Shown: piece by piece, positions 1-8,192 of the stretch
Layout: each line of letters opens with the position of its first letter
Position numbering within the stretch: position 1 is the stretch's first letter
NCBI GenBank assembly: GCA_964579735.1
Contig: CAZOHH010000015.1
Coordinates: 1 to 37,303, forward strand
DNA: 37,303 bases
From: CAILLO01 sp964579735
GTDB lineage: Bacteria; Bacillota; Clostridia; Saccharofermentanales; UBA5734
Reading direction: 5' to 3'
Notes under the pieces: model-generated
Database searches by the model: none
The model's input: only the letters and a program-made list of their open reading frames with translations
What the model was told of the DNA's origin: nothing
Program-made: the position numbers and the translations under genes

Positions 1-1374
1 GGCAAGGATGCCGACACGAAAGCGCTCCTAGGCGCCGGGAATGTCCTGTATGCGTCAACCGATTATCTTTATATCGCAGTGGGACGCTGGGTACAGCAGG
101 AAGTGACGCCCGCCGCCGAGACGACCACCGATACGAATACCACCACAGTAGAGCCCGGCTCTTCCTCGGGATCCGGAGAGGAAACCAAGGACACCACGAC
201 CTCGCCGGTCGTTACAGGGACCGAGACCCCTCCTACTTCTGGAGAGACGGACCCTACGGCACCTGACCAGGTAACACCTGAAGCGACGACTCCGGCTCCG
301 GACGTCACTTCATCGCCCGACACCACCACCGTGGTCGAATCCAAGGAAGTCTTCCAGATTCTCCCGATGCCCGTCGTCGAGACCTTCACGGATGTGTTCC
401 GCTTCCGCATCTCCGATGCGAAGGTCACCGAAGATGGTGTGGGTTCCGTCCCAGGCTACATCCTCAACCAGTTCTCCATGGACGAGTCCGATGGATACTT
501 CCGCATCGCGACTACGGTCGGGGACGCTTGGAGAAACGACAAGTACACTTCCATGAATGGGGTCTACGTGCTGGACGGCTCCATGAAGGTCGTCGGAAAG
601 GTCGAAGGACTCGCTTCCCGTGAAACGATCAAATCCGTCCGCTTCATCGGCAGCAAGGCCTACATGGTGACCTTCCGAACCACCGACCCGCTGTTCGTCC
701 TCGACCTATCCGTACCGACAGCGCCGAAGGTATCCGGCGAACTCAAGATTCCAGGCTATAGCGAATACCTCCACCCCTATGCGGACGGAATGCTCCTCGG
801 CTTCGGCAAGGATGCCGTCGTCCAGGGTGAAATGGCGTACTACCTTGGAATGAAGTTCTCGATGTTCGATGTATCGGACCCCACGAACCCCCGTGAAATC
901 GCCAAATTCGCCCTCGGTGACCGCGGCACGTATTCCGAAGTCAGCTACAACCAGAAGGCTCTGCTATTCTCGAAGGAGAAGAACGTGATCGGCATCCCGA
1001 TCATCATCAACCGGGTCCCGAAGGACCAATCCTCCGACCCTATCGCATATGGGCAACCCGTATTCCAGGGATTCCTCGTCCTCGGCTACGATGCCGAGCG
1101 TGGCATCACCATCCGCGGGCTGGTCACTCATGCCAACAAGATCATCGACTATACCCAGGAATTCAAGAGCTATGACGATATCTTCGCGAAGGTCGACCAG
1201 GAATCCATGTGGGGTTCCCGCATGGTCACAAGAGGACTCTACATCAATGATACCCTCTTCACCTTCTCCGCCGGATCCGTCAAGGCCACATCCCTGTCCG
1301 ACTTCTCGGCCCTCGGCTCAGTCGATCTGCCCGGTGCCACCGAATACTACGGCGAGGTCAAGCCCGTCGACTGA
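1..1374 (+). CDS. Secreted beta-propeller domain protein (3' part, truncated by window edge)
   Basis: The reading frame is open from the first base, so the 5' end lies outside the window. The translated part resembles the family of secreted proteins with a C-terminal beta-propeller distantly related to WD-40 repeats (Beta_propel, COG4880-like). Recognisable pieces are YASTDYLYIAV at the start, NQFSMDESDGYFRIATT, VLDLSVPTAPKVSGELK and MFDVSDPTNPREIAKF, which are typical propeller-blade strands. Between the YLYIAV strand and the TDVFRFRISD strand sits an insertion of about 80 residues (bases ~100-350). It is almost entirely Thr, Ser, Pro, Glu, Val and Gly, without cysteine or aromatic residues, and looks like an exposed mucin-like loop. 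The signal peptide and the N-terminal part cannot be seen. The product is probably extracellular or surface-anchored; its ligand and function are unknown. The gene ends with TGA at 1372 and is followed by a strong terminator. Confidence 0.8.
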   Translation, partial: GKDADTKALLGAGNVLYASTDYLYIAVGRWVQQEVTPAAETTTDTNTTTVEPGSSSGSGEETKDTTTSPVVTGTETPPTSGETDPTAPDQVTPEATTPAPDVTSSPDTTTVVESKEVFQILPMPVVETFTDVFRFRISDAKVTEDGVGSVPGYILNQFSMDESDGYFRIATTVGDAWRNDKYTSMNGVYVLDGSMKVVGKVEGLASRETIKSVRFIGSKAYMVTFRTTDPLFVLDLSVPTAPKVSGELKIPGYSEYLHPYADGMLLGFGKDAVVQGEMAYYLGMKFSMFDVSDPTNPREIAKFALGDRGTYSEVSYNQKALLFSKEKNVIGIPIIINRVPKDQSSDPIAYGQPVFQGFLVLGYDAERGITIRGLVTHANKIIDYTQEFKSYDDIFAKVDQESMWGSRMVTRGLYINDTLFTFSAGSVKATSLSDFSALGSVDLPGATEYYGEVKPVD

Positions 1375-1397
1375 TTTTCTTCCCCCATGGATTCGAG

Positions 1398-1426
1398 AAG
1401 GGCGACCGTCGAACGGTCGCCCTTTT
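1398..1426 (+). terminator. Rho-independent terminator after the beta-propeller gene
   Basis: GGGCGACCG (1400-1408) pairs perfectly with CGGTCGCCC (1414-1422) across the loop TCGAA. The stem is followed by TTTTCCTT and flanked by an AA/TT extension. It lies 24 bases after the stop codon and separates this gene from the GntR regulator. Confidence 0.9.
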
Positions 1427-1483
1427 CCTTGCATCAATGGTAGAATGGTCCTGTCAGCATGTATGGACCAGGAGGTGGTCTTA

Positions 1484-2236
1484 ATGACGATGAAAATCGA
1501 TAAACACAGTAGCACGCCACTCTATGCACAATTGAAGAATGCACTCCTCAACGGAATCCAGAGCGGGGTCTATGTATCCGAGGGTCAGATCCCCTCTGAA
1601 AACGAGTTGTGCGAGATGTCGTCCCTCAGTCGTCCCACGGTTCGCCAGGCCGTGGCAGAACTTGTCGCGGAAGGATTTCTCGTCAAGGTGAAGGGCAAGG
1701 GCACCTTTCTGGCAGGCAAACCTGAAAGAATCGAAATCAAGGGTTTCAATGGATTCCAGTTCTCGGTGCTGTCCGCGGACAACCAGGACGCGAAGGAATT
1801 CCTCTCCGTTGAGCGTATCGATGGGGAATCCGAGGATCTGGACCGGATCTTCGGGCAGATGCCGATCTCCACGGAGAAGGCCTACGCCCGCATGACCTGG
1901 GTATTGCGCTCCGCCAAGGAAGAGCCTTACGCGTACTGCCTGTCTTTCGTTCCTCTCTGGATGTTCCCCAACTTGATCGAGGACCTCAAGCTCGGACGGC
2001 GCATGCTCGACATCACGGCCAACAAGTACGCTTATCTCCCCTCGAGGGCGCACCTCCGCATCGAAGTCCGAATCGCGGAACCCGAAGAGTCCGAAGTCCT
2101 CGATATCTCCCGTGGACAGACCGTGCTCGTATCCGTCTCCGACCTGTCCTCACGGAGTGGAAACCTCTGCGAGCACGTCGTAGCCGTCCTGCGTCCTGAC
2201 CTCTGCGCACTTTCTCAGGATACCGGCCGGACCTGA
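1484..2236 (+). CDS. GntR-family transcriptional regulator with UTRA ligand-binding domain
   Basis: This is a 250-residue DNA-binding regulator of the HutC subgroup. Residues ~8-75 form the winged helix-turn-helix: PLYAQLKNALLNGI, then GQIPSENELCE, SRPTVRQAVAELVAEG and VKGKGTF are textbook GntR signatures. Residues ~85-240 match the UTRA effector domain, which in the family binds sugars, amino acids or their phosphates; the effector here is unknown. I chose the ATG at 1484 because GGAGG sits 8 bases upstream (1471-1475) and the GntR domain starts directly after it, although the frame stays open further upstream. It is the first gene of a close-packed + strand run, and only 10 bases separate it from the desulfurase gene. 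It may regulate its own operon, but no operator is recognisable. A TAGAAT at 1441-1446 could be a -10 element; no matching -35 is visible. Confidence 0.9.
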   Translation: MTMKIDKHSSTPLYAQLKNALLNGIQSGVYVSEGQIPSENELCEMSSLSRPTVRQAVAELVAEGFLVKVKGKGTFLAGKPERIEIKGFNGFQFSVLSADNQDAKEFLSVERIDGESEDLDRIFGQMPISTEKAYARMTWVLRSAKEEPYAYCLSFVPLWMFPNLIEDLKLGRRMLDITANKYAYLPSRAHLRIEVRIAEPEESEVLDISRGQTVLVSVSDLSSRSGNLCEHVVAVLRPDLCALSQDTGRT

Positions 2237-2246
2237 CGGGGGTGCT

Positions 2247-3392
2247 ATGATCTATTTCGATACCGCGGCGACGGCGCCACCCTTTCCCGAGACGACCGAA
2301 GCCGTGTCCTTCGCGATGACGAACATCGTGGGAAACCCAGCCTCCCTTCATGGCGCAGGTCTCGAGGCGGAGCTCCTCATCCGCTCTTCTCTTGAGTCTC
2401 TGGCCTCGATATTGGATGTAGGACGTGACGAACTCATCTTCACGTCCGGTGGGACCGAATCCATCAACACGGCGATCTTCGGATATCTGGGAGCTTATCC
2501 TCGCCTTCCGAAACGAATCGTCACGACGCACACGGAACACCCTGCCGTGCTTCGTTCCCTAGAATGCCTTGCAGAGCGAGGATATGAGATAGTCTTCGTC
2601 GGGGTGGACGGACAGGGAAGAATTCGACTCGAGGAGCTGGAGGGTTCGCTTCGAGAAGACACGGCACTCGTCAGCCTGCTCCATGTGAACAATGAAACGG
2701 GTGCGATCCAACCCATGGACGAGATCTCCGCACTCCTTCGCCGTGTAAGTCCCAACACCACGCTGCACTTGGATTGCGTCCAGTCGTACGGCAAGATTCC
2801 GATTCCGTTGAAGCGTTGGGGGGTTCGGTTGGCGTCCTTCAGTGCGCATAAATCCCACGGCCCGAAAGGAATCGGACTTCTCTATGTCGAGAAACGCCTT
2901 CGGATCCTGCCCCTTCTCCACGGTGGCGGTCAGCAGAGAGGCCTTCGAAGCGGAACCGAGAATCCTCCCCTCGTCGCAGGCATGGCCGCTGCCGCAAAGC
3001 AGATGGCAATGCAACGAATACAATATGACGAACGAACGACTTCGATTCGTTCCGCACTGATCGCCGGCTTCGACCGGATCAGCGGGGTGCGCCCTTTGGT
3101 CCATTCTCCTTCCGATGGGTTGCCTGGCATCCTGAACGTATCCTTTCCCGGAGTTCGCCCGGAAACTCTCATCAATTCGCTTTCGACGAAGAACATCTTC
3201 ATCTCTTCGGTTTCCGCCTGTTCTTCGCGGAGGAAGACGACCAGTCACGTCCTTCTCGCGATGGGGATTCCTGAGGAAATCGCACGTTCTTCCGTCCGTA
3301 TTTCCTACTCGCTCACGAACAGCTTGGAGGAGGTGGAAGTATTTCTTTCCTCCCTGGACGAATCTCTTGCCTTGATTCTACCGAAACGGTAG
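2247..3392 (+). CDS. Cysteine desulfurase, NifS family (ThiI partner)
   Basis: This 381-residue PLP enzyme would convert cysteine to alanine and carry the sulfur as a persulfide. Visible landmarks are the N-terminal YFDTAAT, the HTEHPAV segment (95-101), HVNNETGAIQP (146-156) and the PLP lysine in SAHKSHGPKG (Lys202). The sulfur-carrying cysteine is in the flexible loop SVSACSSRRKTTSHVL (Cys325). The gene is 23 bases upstream of thiI, the same arrangement as nifZ-thiI in Bacillus. Its likely job is therefore to load ThiI for tRNA 4-thiouridine synthesis rather than to build Fe-S clusters. A GGGGGTG just before ATG 2247 is a weak, close ribosome binding site, so translation may be coupled to gntR. 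A second desulfurase at 9590 is clearly different in sequence. Confidence 0.93.
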   Translation: MIYFDTAATAPPFPETTEAVSFAMTNIVGNPASLHGAGLEAELLIRSSLESLASILDVGRDELIFTSGGTESINTAIFGYLGAYPRLPKRIVTTHTEHPAVLRSLECLAERGYEIVFVGVDGQGRIRLEELEGSLREDTALVSLLHVNNETGAIQPMDEISALLRRVSPNTTLHLDCVQSYGKIPIPLKRWGVRLASFSAHKSHGPKGIGLLYVEKRLRILPLLHGGGQQRGLRSGTENPPLVAGMAAAAKQMAMQRIQYDERTTSIRSALIAGFDRISGVRPLVHSPSDGLPGILNVSFPGVRPETLINSLSTKNIFISSVSACSSRRKTTSHVLLAMGIPEEIARSSVRISYSLTNSLEEVEVFLSSLDESLALILPKR

Positions 3393-3415
3393 GATGATTC
3401 GGAAGGAGCCTGAAC

Positions 3416-4609
3416 ATGACGCTGACCTATGACCGCATCCTCCTTGCGAGGATCGGGGAGATTTCCTTGAAGGGCCTCAATCGAGGCGATTTCGAAGCAC
3501 GACTCGTCTCGAATCTCCTCCGGCGCCTCAAGGGCCTTGGGGAGATCGCTGCGATCCGGGCTCAGTCCGTTGTCCGCTTGGAGCCCTCCGATGCCGATCA
3601 CTTCGACTTCGAGGAAGCCATACGGCGAATGATCTACGTTTTCGGTCTCGTATCGGTCAGCCCGGCACGGAGTTTTCGTGGCGGAATCGAAGAGATGCGC
3701 TTTCACGCGGTCGAACATTTCGCACCCCTTCTCGCAGACGGAAAGAAGTTGACCTTCAAGATCGAAGCCCGTCGATCCGACAAGCGGTTCCCTCTCGACT
3801 CACCGGCTATCTGCAGGGAAGTCGGCGCATGTCTTCTCGAGACGTATCCCGAACAGCTCACCGTCGATGTGCATCACCCCGATATCGCCCTTCGCGTGGA
3901 AGTCCGCGACACGATCCTGCTATTCGACCGCATCGTCAAGGGTCACCGTGGCCTTCCCGTCGGCACGGCCGGAAAAGCCATGCTTCTCCTCTCCGGTGGC
4001 ATCGACAGTCCTGTGGCGGGGTACATGATGGCTAGCCGAGGGCTGGAACTCGAATGCGTCCATTTTCAGAGCATTCCCTTTACCAGCGAGCGCGCCCTCC
4101 AGAAGGTAGTCGACCTGGCCACGAAGCTTTCTCTTTATGCAGGACGCCTGCGCCTCCATATCGTTCCCTTCGCCGGTGTGCAGACGATGCTCCGCGACGG
4201 TGCCCCGGAAGACATGCTGACTTTGCTGATGCGCCGCGCCATGATGCGGATCGCCGAGCGAATCGCACGTGAAAACCGTTGTCAGGCCATCGTGACCGGG
4301 GAGAGTCTGGGCCAGGTCGCCAGCCAGACCCTCGAATCCATCGCGGTCACGGACGTCGTCGTCGGAATGCCGGTTTTTCGACCACTCGTAGGAATCGACA
4401 AGGACGCCACCATCGAGATCGCTCGACGCATCGACACTTTCGAGACCTCCATCGAACCCTACGAGGACTGCTGTACCATCTTCGTCTCGAAGCATCCGAA
4501 GACCAAGCCTTCGCTTCCGTATGTGGAACGTCTCGAAGCGCGGATGCCCTTGGAGGAAGCCTTGGAAGAGGCCATTCGTGGTATCGAGATACGTATGGTG
4601 GGAGGATAA
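3416..4609 (+). CDS. thiI: tRNA 4-thiouridine synthase ThiI
   Basis: ThiI adenylates U8 of tRNA and replaces the oxygen with sulfur; in some bacteria it also feeds thiazole synthesis. The 397-residue protein has an N-terminal ferredoxin-like/THUMP region (about 1-165, including the KLTFKIEARRSDKRFP strand). Next comes the PP-loop ATP-binding motif LLLSGGIDSPVAGYMM (~183-198), and further on GESLGQVASQTLESI. A paired CC in YEDCCTIF near residue 345 may take part in sulfur transfer. There is no C-terminal rhodanese domain, as in Bacillus ThiI and unlike E. coli ThiI, which fits dependence on the adjacent desulfurase for direct persulfide transfer. AAGGAG lies 8 bases upstream of ATG 3416. The 3' end carries the GGAGG used by the next gene. 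Confidence 0.96.
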   Translation: MTLTYDRILLARIGEISLKGLNRGDFEARLVSNLLRRLKGLGEIAAIRAQSVVRLEPSDADHFDFEEAIRRMIYVFGLVSVSPARSFRGGIEEMRFHAVEHFAPLLADGKKLTFKIEARRSDKRFPLDSPAICREVGACLLETYPEQLTVDVHHPDIALRVEVRDTILLFDRIVKGHRGLPVGTAGKAMLLLSGGIDSPVAGYMMASRGLELECVHFQSIPFTSERALQKVVDLATKLSLYAGRLRLHIVPFAGVQTMLRDGAPEDMLTLLMRRAMMRIAERIARENRCQAIVTGESLGQVASQTLESIAVTDVVVGMPVFRPLVGIDKDATIEIARRIDTFETSIEPYEDCCTIFVSKHPKTKPSLPYVERLEARMPLEEALEEAIRGIEIRMVGG

Positions 4610-4611
4610 GC

Positions 4612-5592
4612 ATGCGGATCGGGAAACTCAGCGACCAGGATCTCCGCAGACTTGTCTTGGATCGGCTTCCGAAGCCTTCCGACCGAACGGTCACAGGTCC
4701 GGGAACCGGTCTCGATTGCGCCGTCGTTCGAGGCGGTGGGGATCTCGTCGTACTGACCTGCGACCCGATCACCGGCGCCGAAGCCGATATCGGGCGCATT
4801 GCCGTTCATGTCGCATGCAATGACATCGCCAGTTCCGGCCTCACACCCCGTTACCTGCTCCTATCTCTGGTCGCCCCTCCGGAGACCACTCCGGAGTCGA
4901 TCGCGAACCTCGTGGACCAGGCCGCATCCGCCGCGGAGAGCCTACGCGTCGAAATCGTGGGAGGGCACACCGAAATCAGCGACGCGGTGCGCCGCTTCGT
5001 GGTCAACACCACCGCCATAGCCTTTTCGGAAGGACGCCCCGTCGTGACCTCCTCGGGAGGACAAGCGGGAGATGCGCTCCTCATGACCCGGTCAGCCGGT
5101 CTCGAAGGGACCTCGATTCTCGCTGGAGACCGATCCGCTTCACTTGCCCATGCACTGACAGCCCTCGAAATCGCCGAGGCCAAGAGATTCGTCGACCACA
5201 TCAGCGTGGTCAGCGATGGCATCGTCGGAGGCAGGGAAGGGGCTCACGCCATGCACGATGCCACGGAGGGCGGTATCCTCGGCGCGGTCTGGGAACTTGC
5301 CGAAGCCTCCAGACTCGGCTGCATCATCGACAAGGCCAGCATCCCCGTCCACGCATTGACCTCACGGATATGCTCGGCACTCTCCATCGACCCACTTCGC
5401 CTCATTTCGAGCGGCTCGATGCTGATTGCGACCGACCGTCCGACGGGAATGATCGCGGCACTTGCCACAATGGGGGTTCCCGCCGTTCGAATCGGCACAC
5501 TGACCCTGGACCCTAGGCGGATCCTCCTGACGGAAGGCTCTGAAACCGAGATGCAGCCGCCAGGACCCGACGAATTGTTCGCCGCCTTATGA
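4612..5592 (+). CDS. AIR synthase-like (PurM/HypE superfamily) ATPase of unknown substrate
   Basis: This 326-residue protein has the two-domain fold signature of the PurM superfamily (AIR synthase, SelD, HypE, ThiL). It shows an N-terminal GPGTGLDCAVV nucleotide-binding stretch, CDPITGAEADIGRIAVHVACNDIASSG in two adjoining parts, the GGHTEI motif (~116-121), and a C-terminal domain with DATEGGILGAVWELAEAS. It is closest in feel to HypE-like proteins, but the C-terminal cysteine that HypE needs for cyanide-ligand transfer is absent (the protein ends ELFAAL), and no hyp genes are nearby. SelD is also unlikely because there is no N-terminal Cys/Sec loop. It is best described as a phosphotransfer or activating ATPase of unknown substrate. 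GGAGG within the last codons of thiI (4601-4605) precedes ATG 4612, so the two are probably translationally coupled. Confidence 0.8.
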   Translation: MRIGKLSDQDLRRLVLDRLPKPSDRTVTGPGTGLDCAVVRGGGDLVVLTCDPITGAEADIGRIAVHVACNDIASSGLTPRYLLLSLVAPPETTPESIANLVDQAASAAESLRVEIVGGHTEISDAVRRFVVNTTAIAFSEGRPVVTSSGGQAGDALLMTRSAGLEGTSILAGDRSASLAHALTALEIAEAKRFVDHISVVSDGIVGGREGAHAMHDATEGGILGAVWELAEASRLGCIIDKASIPVHALTSRICSALSIDPLRLISSGSMLIATDRPTGMIAALATMGVPAVRIGTLTLDPRRILLTEGSETEMQPPGPDELFAAL

Positions 5593-5632
5593 TAAAATGG
5601 CGCAGTCGATATCGCACGTCGAGGAGGATTCC

Positions 5633-6877
5633 ATGGACTATCCCAATATGAAACGCACCGACCCGGATGTCTACGTAGCCGTTTTGGCCGAAATCGGACG
5701 ACAGCGGGGCAAGATCGAGCTGATCGCATCCGAGAACTTCGTCAGCGAAGCGGTCCTCGAAGCCGTCGGGACTCCTCTGACCAACAAGTATGCGGAAGGA
5801 TATCCGGGTAGGCGCTACTATGGCGGTTGCGAACACGTGGATGTGATCGAGACGCTGGCGATCGAGCGGGCGAAGAAGTTGTTCGGTGCCGAACATGCCA
5901 ACGTCCAGGCGCACTCCGGCGCCCAGGCGAACATGGCCGTGTTCTTCTCCGTTCTCGAACCCGGAGACACCTTTCTCGGCATGGATCTTTCCCATGGGGG
6001 CCACCTCACCCATGGAATGGCCAAGAACATCTCGGGGCGGTATTTCAAGGCCGTTTCCTATGGCGTCGACCCGAAAACCGAGCGCATCGACTTCGACAAG
6101 CTGCTCGAGACCGCCCTGAAGCACAAGCCCAAGCTCATCATCGCCGGTGCCAGCGCCTACCCACGTTCGCTCGATTTCGAGCGCTTCCGCAAAGTGGCGG
6201 ACGCCTGCGGGGCCTATCTCTTCGTCGACATGGCCCATATCGCCGGACTCGTCGCGGCAGGACTCCACCCTGATCCCGTGCCCTTCGCGGATTTCGTGAC
6301 GACGACCACGCACAAGACGTTGAGAGGCCCCCGCGGCGGTCTGATCCTCTGTCGCAAGGAGCATGCTCAACGAATCGACTCCGCCATATTCCCTGGCATA
6401 CAGGGTGGTCCCCTCATGCATGTGATCGCCGGAAAAGCCGTCGCCTTCCAGGAAGCCCTGCAGGATGATTTCAAGCTCTACCAGCGAAAAGTCCTTGCGA
6501 ACGCCTCCGCTCTGGCCAGCTCATTGATCGACCAAGGGTTCAGACTCGTCTCCGGCGGCACGGACAACCACCTGATGCTCGTCGATCTGGCGGGCACCGG
6601 AGTTACCGGCAAGGAGATGCAGCTCCGCCTCGATGCGGTCGATATCACCTGCAACAAGAACGGCATTCCTTTCGACACGCAATCTCCTTTCGTGACCAGT
6701 GGAATCCGCCTAGGAACGCCCGCTGTTACATCTCGTGGCATGGTCGAAAAGGACATGGTAGAGATCGCCGCTCTGATCCGGCTGACGCTGGAAGAATTCG
6801 ACACGAAGAAGGTCGAGATACGCTCACGCGTTGCCACGCTGCTTGCGGGACACCCCCTGTATCCGGATCTACCCTGA
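5633..6877 (+). CDS. glyA: Serine hydroxymethyltransferase GlyA
   Basis: GlyA interconverts serine and glycine with tetrahydrofolate and supplies one-carbon units. The 414-residue length is typical. Motifs seen are IELIASENFVSEAVLEA near the N-terminus, NKYAEGYPGRRYYGGCEHVD, GAQANMAVFF, SHGGHLTHG, DMAHIAGLVAAG, and the PLP lysine in TTTTHKTLRGPRGG (~225). The C-terminal VTSGIRLGTPAVTSRG is also conserved. The start at 5633 has GAGGAGGA 5-8 bases upstream and matches the family start; an in-frame ATG at 5597 would add 12 unconserved residues. TAAAAT at 5593-5598 is a possible -10, but with no good -35. The gene lies 40 bases after the AIR synthase-like gene and 10 bases before rarA. Confidence 0.97.
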   Translation: MDYPNMKRTDPDVYVAVLAEIGRQRGKIELIASENFVSEAVLEAVGTPLTNKYAEGYPGRRYYGGCEHVDVIETLAIERAKKLFGAEHANVQAHSGAQANMAVFFSVLEPGDTFLGMDLSHGGHLTHGMAKNISGRYFKAVSYGVDPKTERIDFDKLLETALKHKPKLIIAGASAYPRSLDFERFRKVADACGAYLFVDMAHIAGLVAAGLHPDPVPFADFVTTTTHKTLRGPRGGLILCRKEHAQRIDSAIFPGIQGGPLMHVIAGKAVAFQEALQDDFKLYQRKVLANASALASSLIDQGFRLVSGGTDNHLMLVDLAGTGVTGKEMQLRLDAVDITCNKNGIPFDTQSPFVTSGIRLGTPAVTSRGMVEKDMVEIAALIRLTLEEFDTKKVEIRSRVATLLAGHPLYPDLP

Positions 6878-6887
6878 GAGGAGTCCC

Positions 6888-8192
6888 ATGGACGCCATGA
6901 CGGACCGCAAGGAACCCCTAGCCTACCGCATGGTCCCTCGGACGCTGGACGAATTCGTCGGACAGGAGCATATCCTGGGGCCTGGACGCATGCTCCGGCG
7001 CATGATCGAAGCGGACCGACTGAGTTCCATCATCCTTTACGGGCCCCCAGGAACAGGAAAGACCTCCCTCGCGCGTGTCATCGCCCGAACGACCAAATCG
7101 GGGTTCCAGAAGCTCAATGCCGTGACGTCCGGTATCGCCGATATCAAGAGAGTCATCCTGGACGCTCAGAATCTACTGATGAACCCTTCAGGACGTACTG
7201 TCCTCTTTATCGACGAAATCCATCGCTTCAACAAGTCGCAACAGGACGCGCTTCTTCCCAATGTCGAGGACGGCACGCTGATTCTGGTTGGCGCCACGAC
7301 GGAAAACCCGTTCTTCGAAGTGAACAAGGCTCTGATTTCGCGTTCCACCGTCTTCCAGCTGCAACCACTCGCTGAGGCCGACATCCTGAAGATCCTTCAT
7401 GCCACACTGGTAGACGGGGAGAGAGGTCTTGGTACCCTTCCCCTCGACGTGGAAGAAGAGGCGTTCGCATTCCTCTGCGACCGTTGCAACGGAGATGCTC
7501 GAATCGCCTTGAATGGTCTCGAGCTCGCATCCGTGACGACCCCCATTTCCGCGAACGGGCGCATCCATGTGGACGTTCCCGTGCTCGAGGACTGCATGCA
7601 GAAACGCTCGATCGCCTTCGACCACGATGGGGAGAGCCATTACGACAACATCAGCGCCTTCATCAAGTCGATGCGCGGCAGTGATCCGGATGCAACCGTA
7701 TTCTATCTGGCTCGCGCCCTGCACGCGGGCGAAGACATCGAATTCCTCGCTCGACGCATCACCATCTGCGCTGCCGAGGACGTCGGAATGGCCAACCCAT
7801 CCGCGATTCAAGTCGCCATGGCCGCCTATCAGGCCATCATGGCCGTCGGCATGCCAGAGGCCCGTATCATTCTCGCCGAAGCGGCCATCATGGTGGCAAC
7901 CAGCCCGAAGTCCAACGCATCCTATCTTGCCATCGAGAAGGCGCTTGCCGACGTTGCGTCTCGGAGGACAGGCGAAGTCCCGATGCACCTGCGGAACGCG
8001 CCGGCCAAGGGCATGGCCGAACTGGGCTATGGAAAAGGCTATCAATACGCCCACGATTTCCCCGGTCATATCGTGGACCTGGAGTATCTGCCAGAGGAGG
8101 TCCGAGGTACGCATTACTACGAACCGGATACCAATGGATACGAAGCCAGGATCAAGGAATGGCTCGACAAGAAGAGGGAGAGGAAGACCTGA
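6888..8192 (+). CDS. rarA: Replication-associated recombination protein A (AAA+ ATPase)
   Basis: RarA/MgsA (WHIP/Mgs1 family) is a clamp-loader-like AAA+ ATPase acting at stalled replication forks. The 434-residue protein has PRTLDEFVGQEHILGPG near the N-terminus, Walker A LYGPPGTGKTSLAR (~47-60), Walker B VLFIDEIHRFNKSQQDALLP, sensor 1 VGATTENPFFEVN and the sensor 2/lid region. It also has the family-specific C-terminal tetramerisation region with AEDVGMANP, AEAAIMVATSPKSN and the PMHLRNAPAKGM segment. AGAGGAG ends a few bases before ATG 6888; an internal ATG (MTDRKEP) at 6897 is an alternative. The TGA overlaps the ATG of the following gene by one base. Confidence 0.95.
   Translation: MDAMTDRKEPLAYRMVPRTLDEFVGQEHILGPGRMLRRMIEADRLSSIILYGPPGTGKTSLARVIARTTKSGFQKLNAVTSGIADIKRVILDAQNLLMNPSGRTVLFIDEIHRFNKSQQDALLPNVEDGTLILVGATTENPFFEVNKALISRSTVFQLQPLAEADILKILHATLVDGERGLGTLPLDVEEEAFAFLCDRCNGDARIALNGLELASVTTPISANGRIHVDVPVLEDCMQKRSIAFDHDGESHYDNISAFIKSMRGSDPDATVFYLARALHAGEDIEFLARRITICAAEDVGMANPSAIQVAMAAYQAIMAVGMPEARIILAEAAIMVATSPKSNASYLAIEKALADVASRRTGEVPMHLRNAPAKGMAELGYGKGYQYAHDFPGHIVDLEYLPEEVRGTHYYEPDTNGYEARIKEWLDKKRERKT

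Noticed and set aside
4612..5592. Assignment as HypE or SelD
   Set aside because: The terminal HypE cysteine and the SelD N-terminal Cys/Sec loop are both missing, and no hydrogenase or selenium genes are nearby.
5513..6421. 302-codon open frame on the - strand opposite glyA
   Set aside because: Antisense shadow of glyA; composition and lack of motifs argue against coding.
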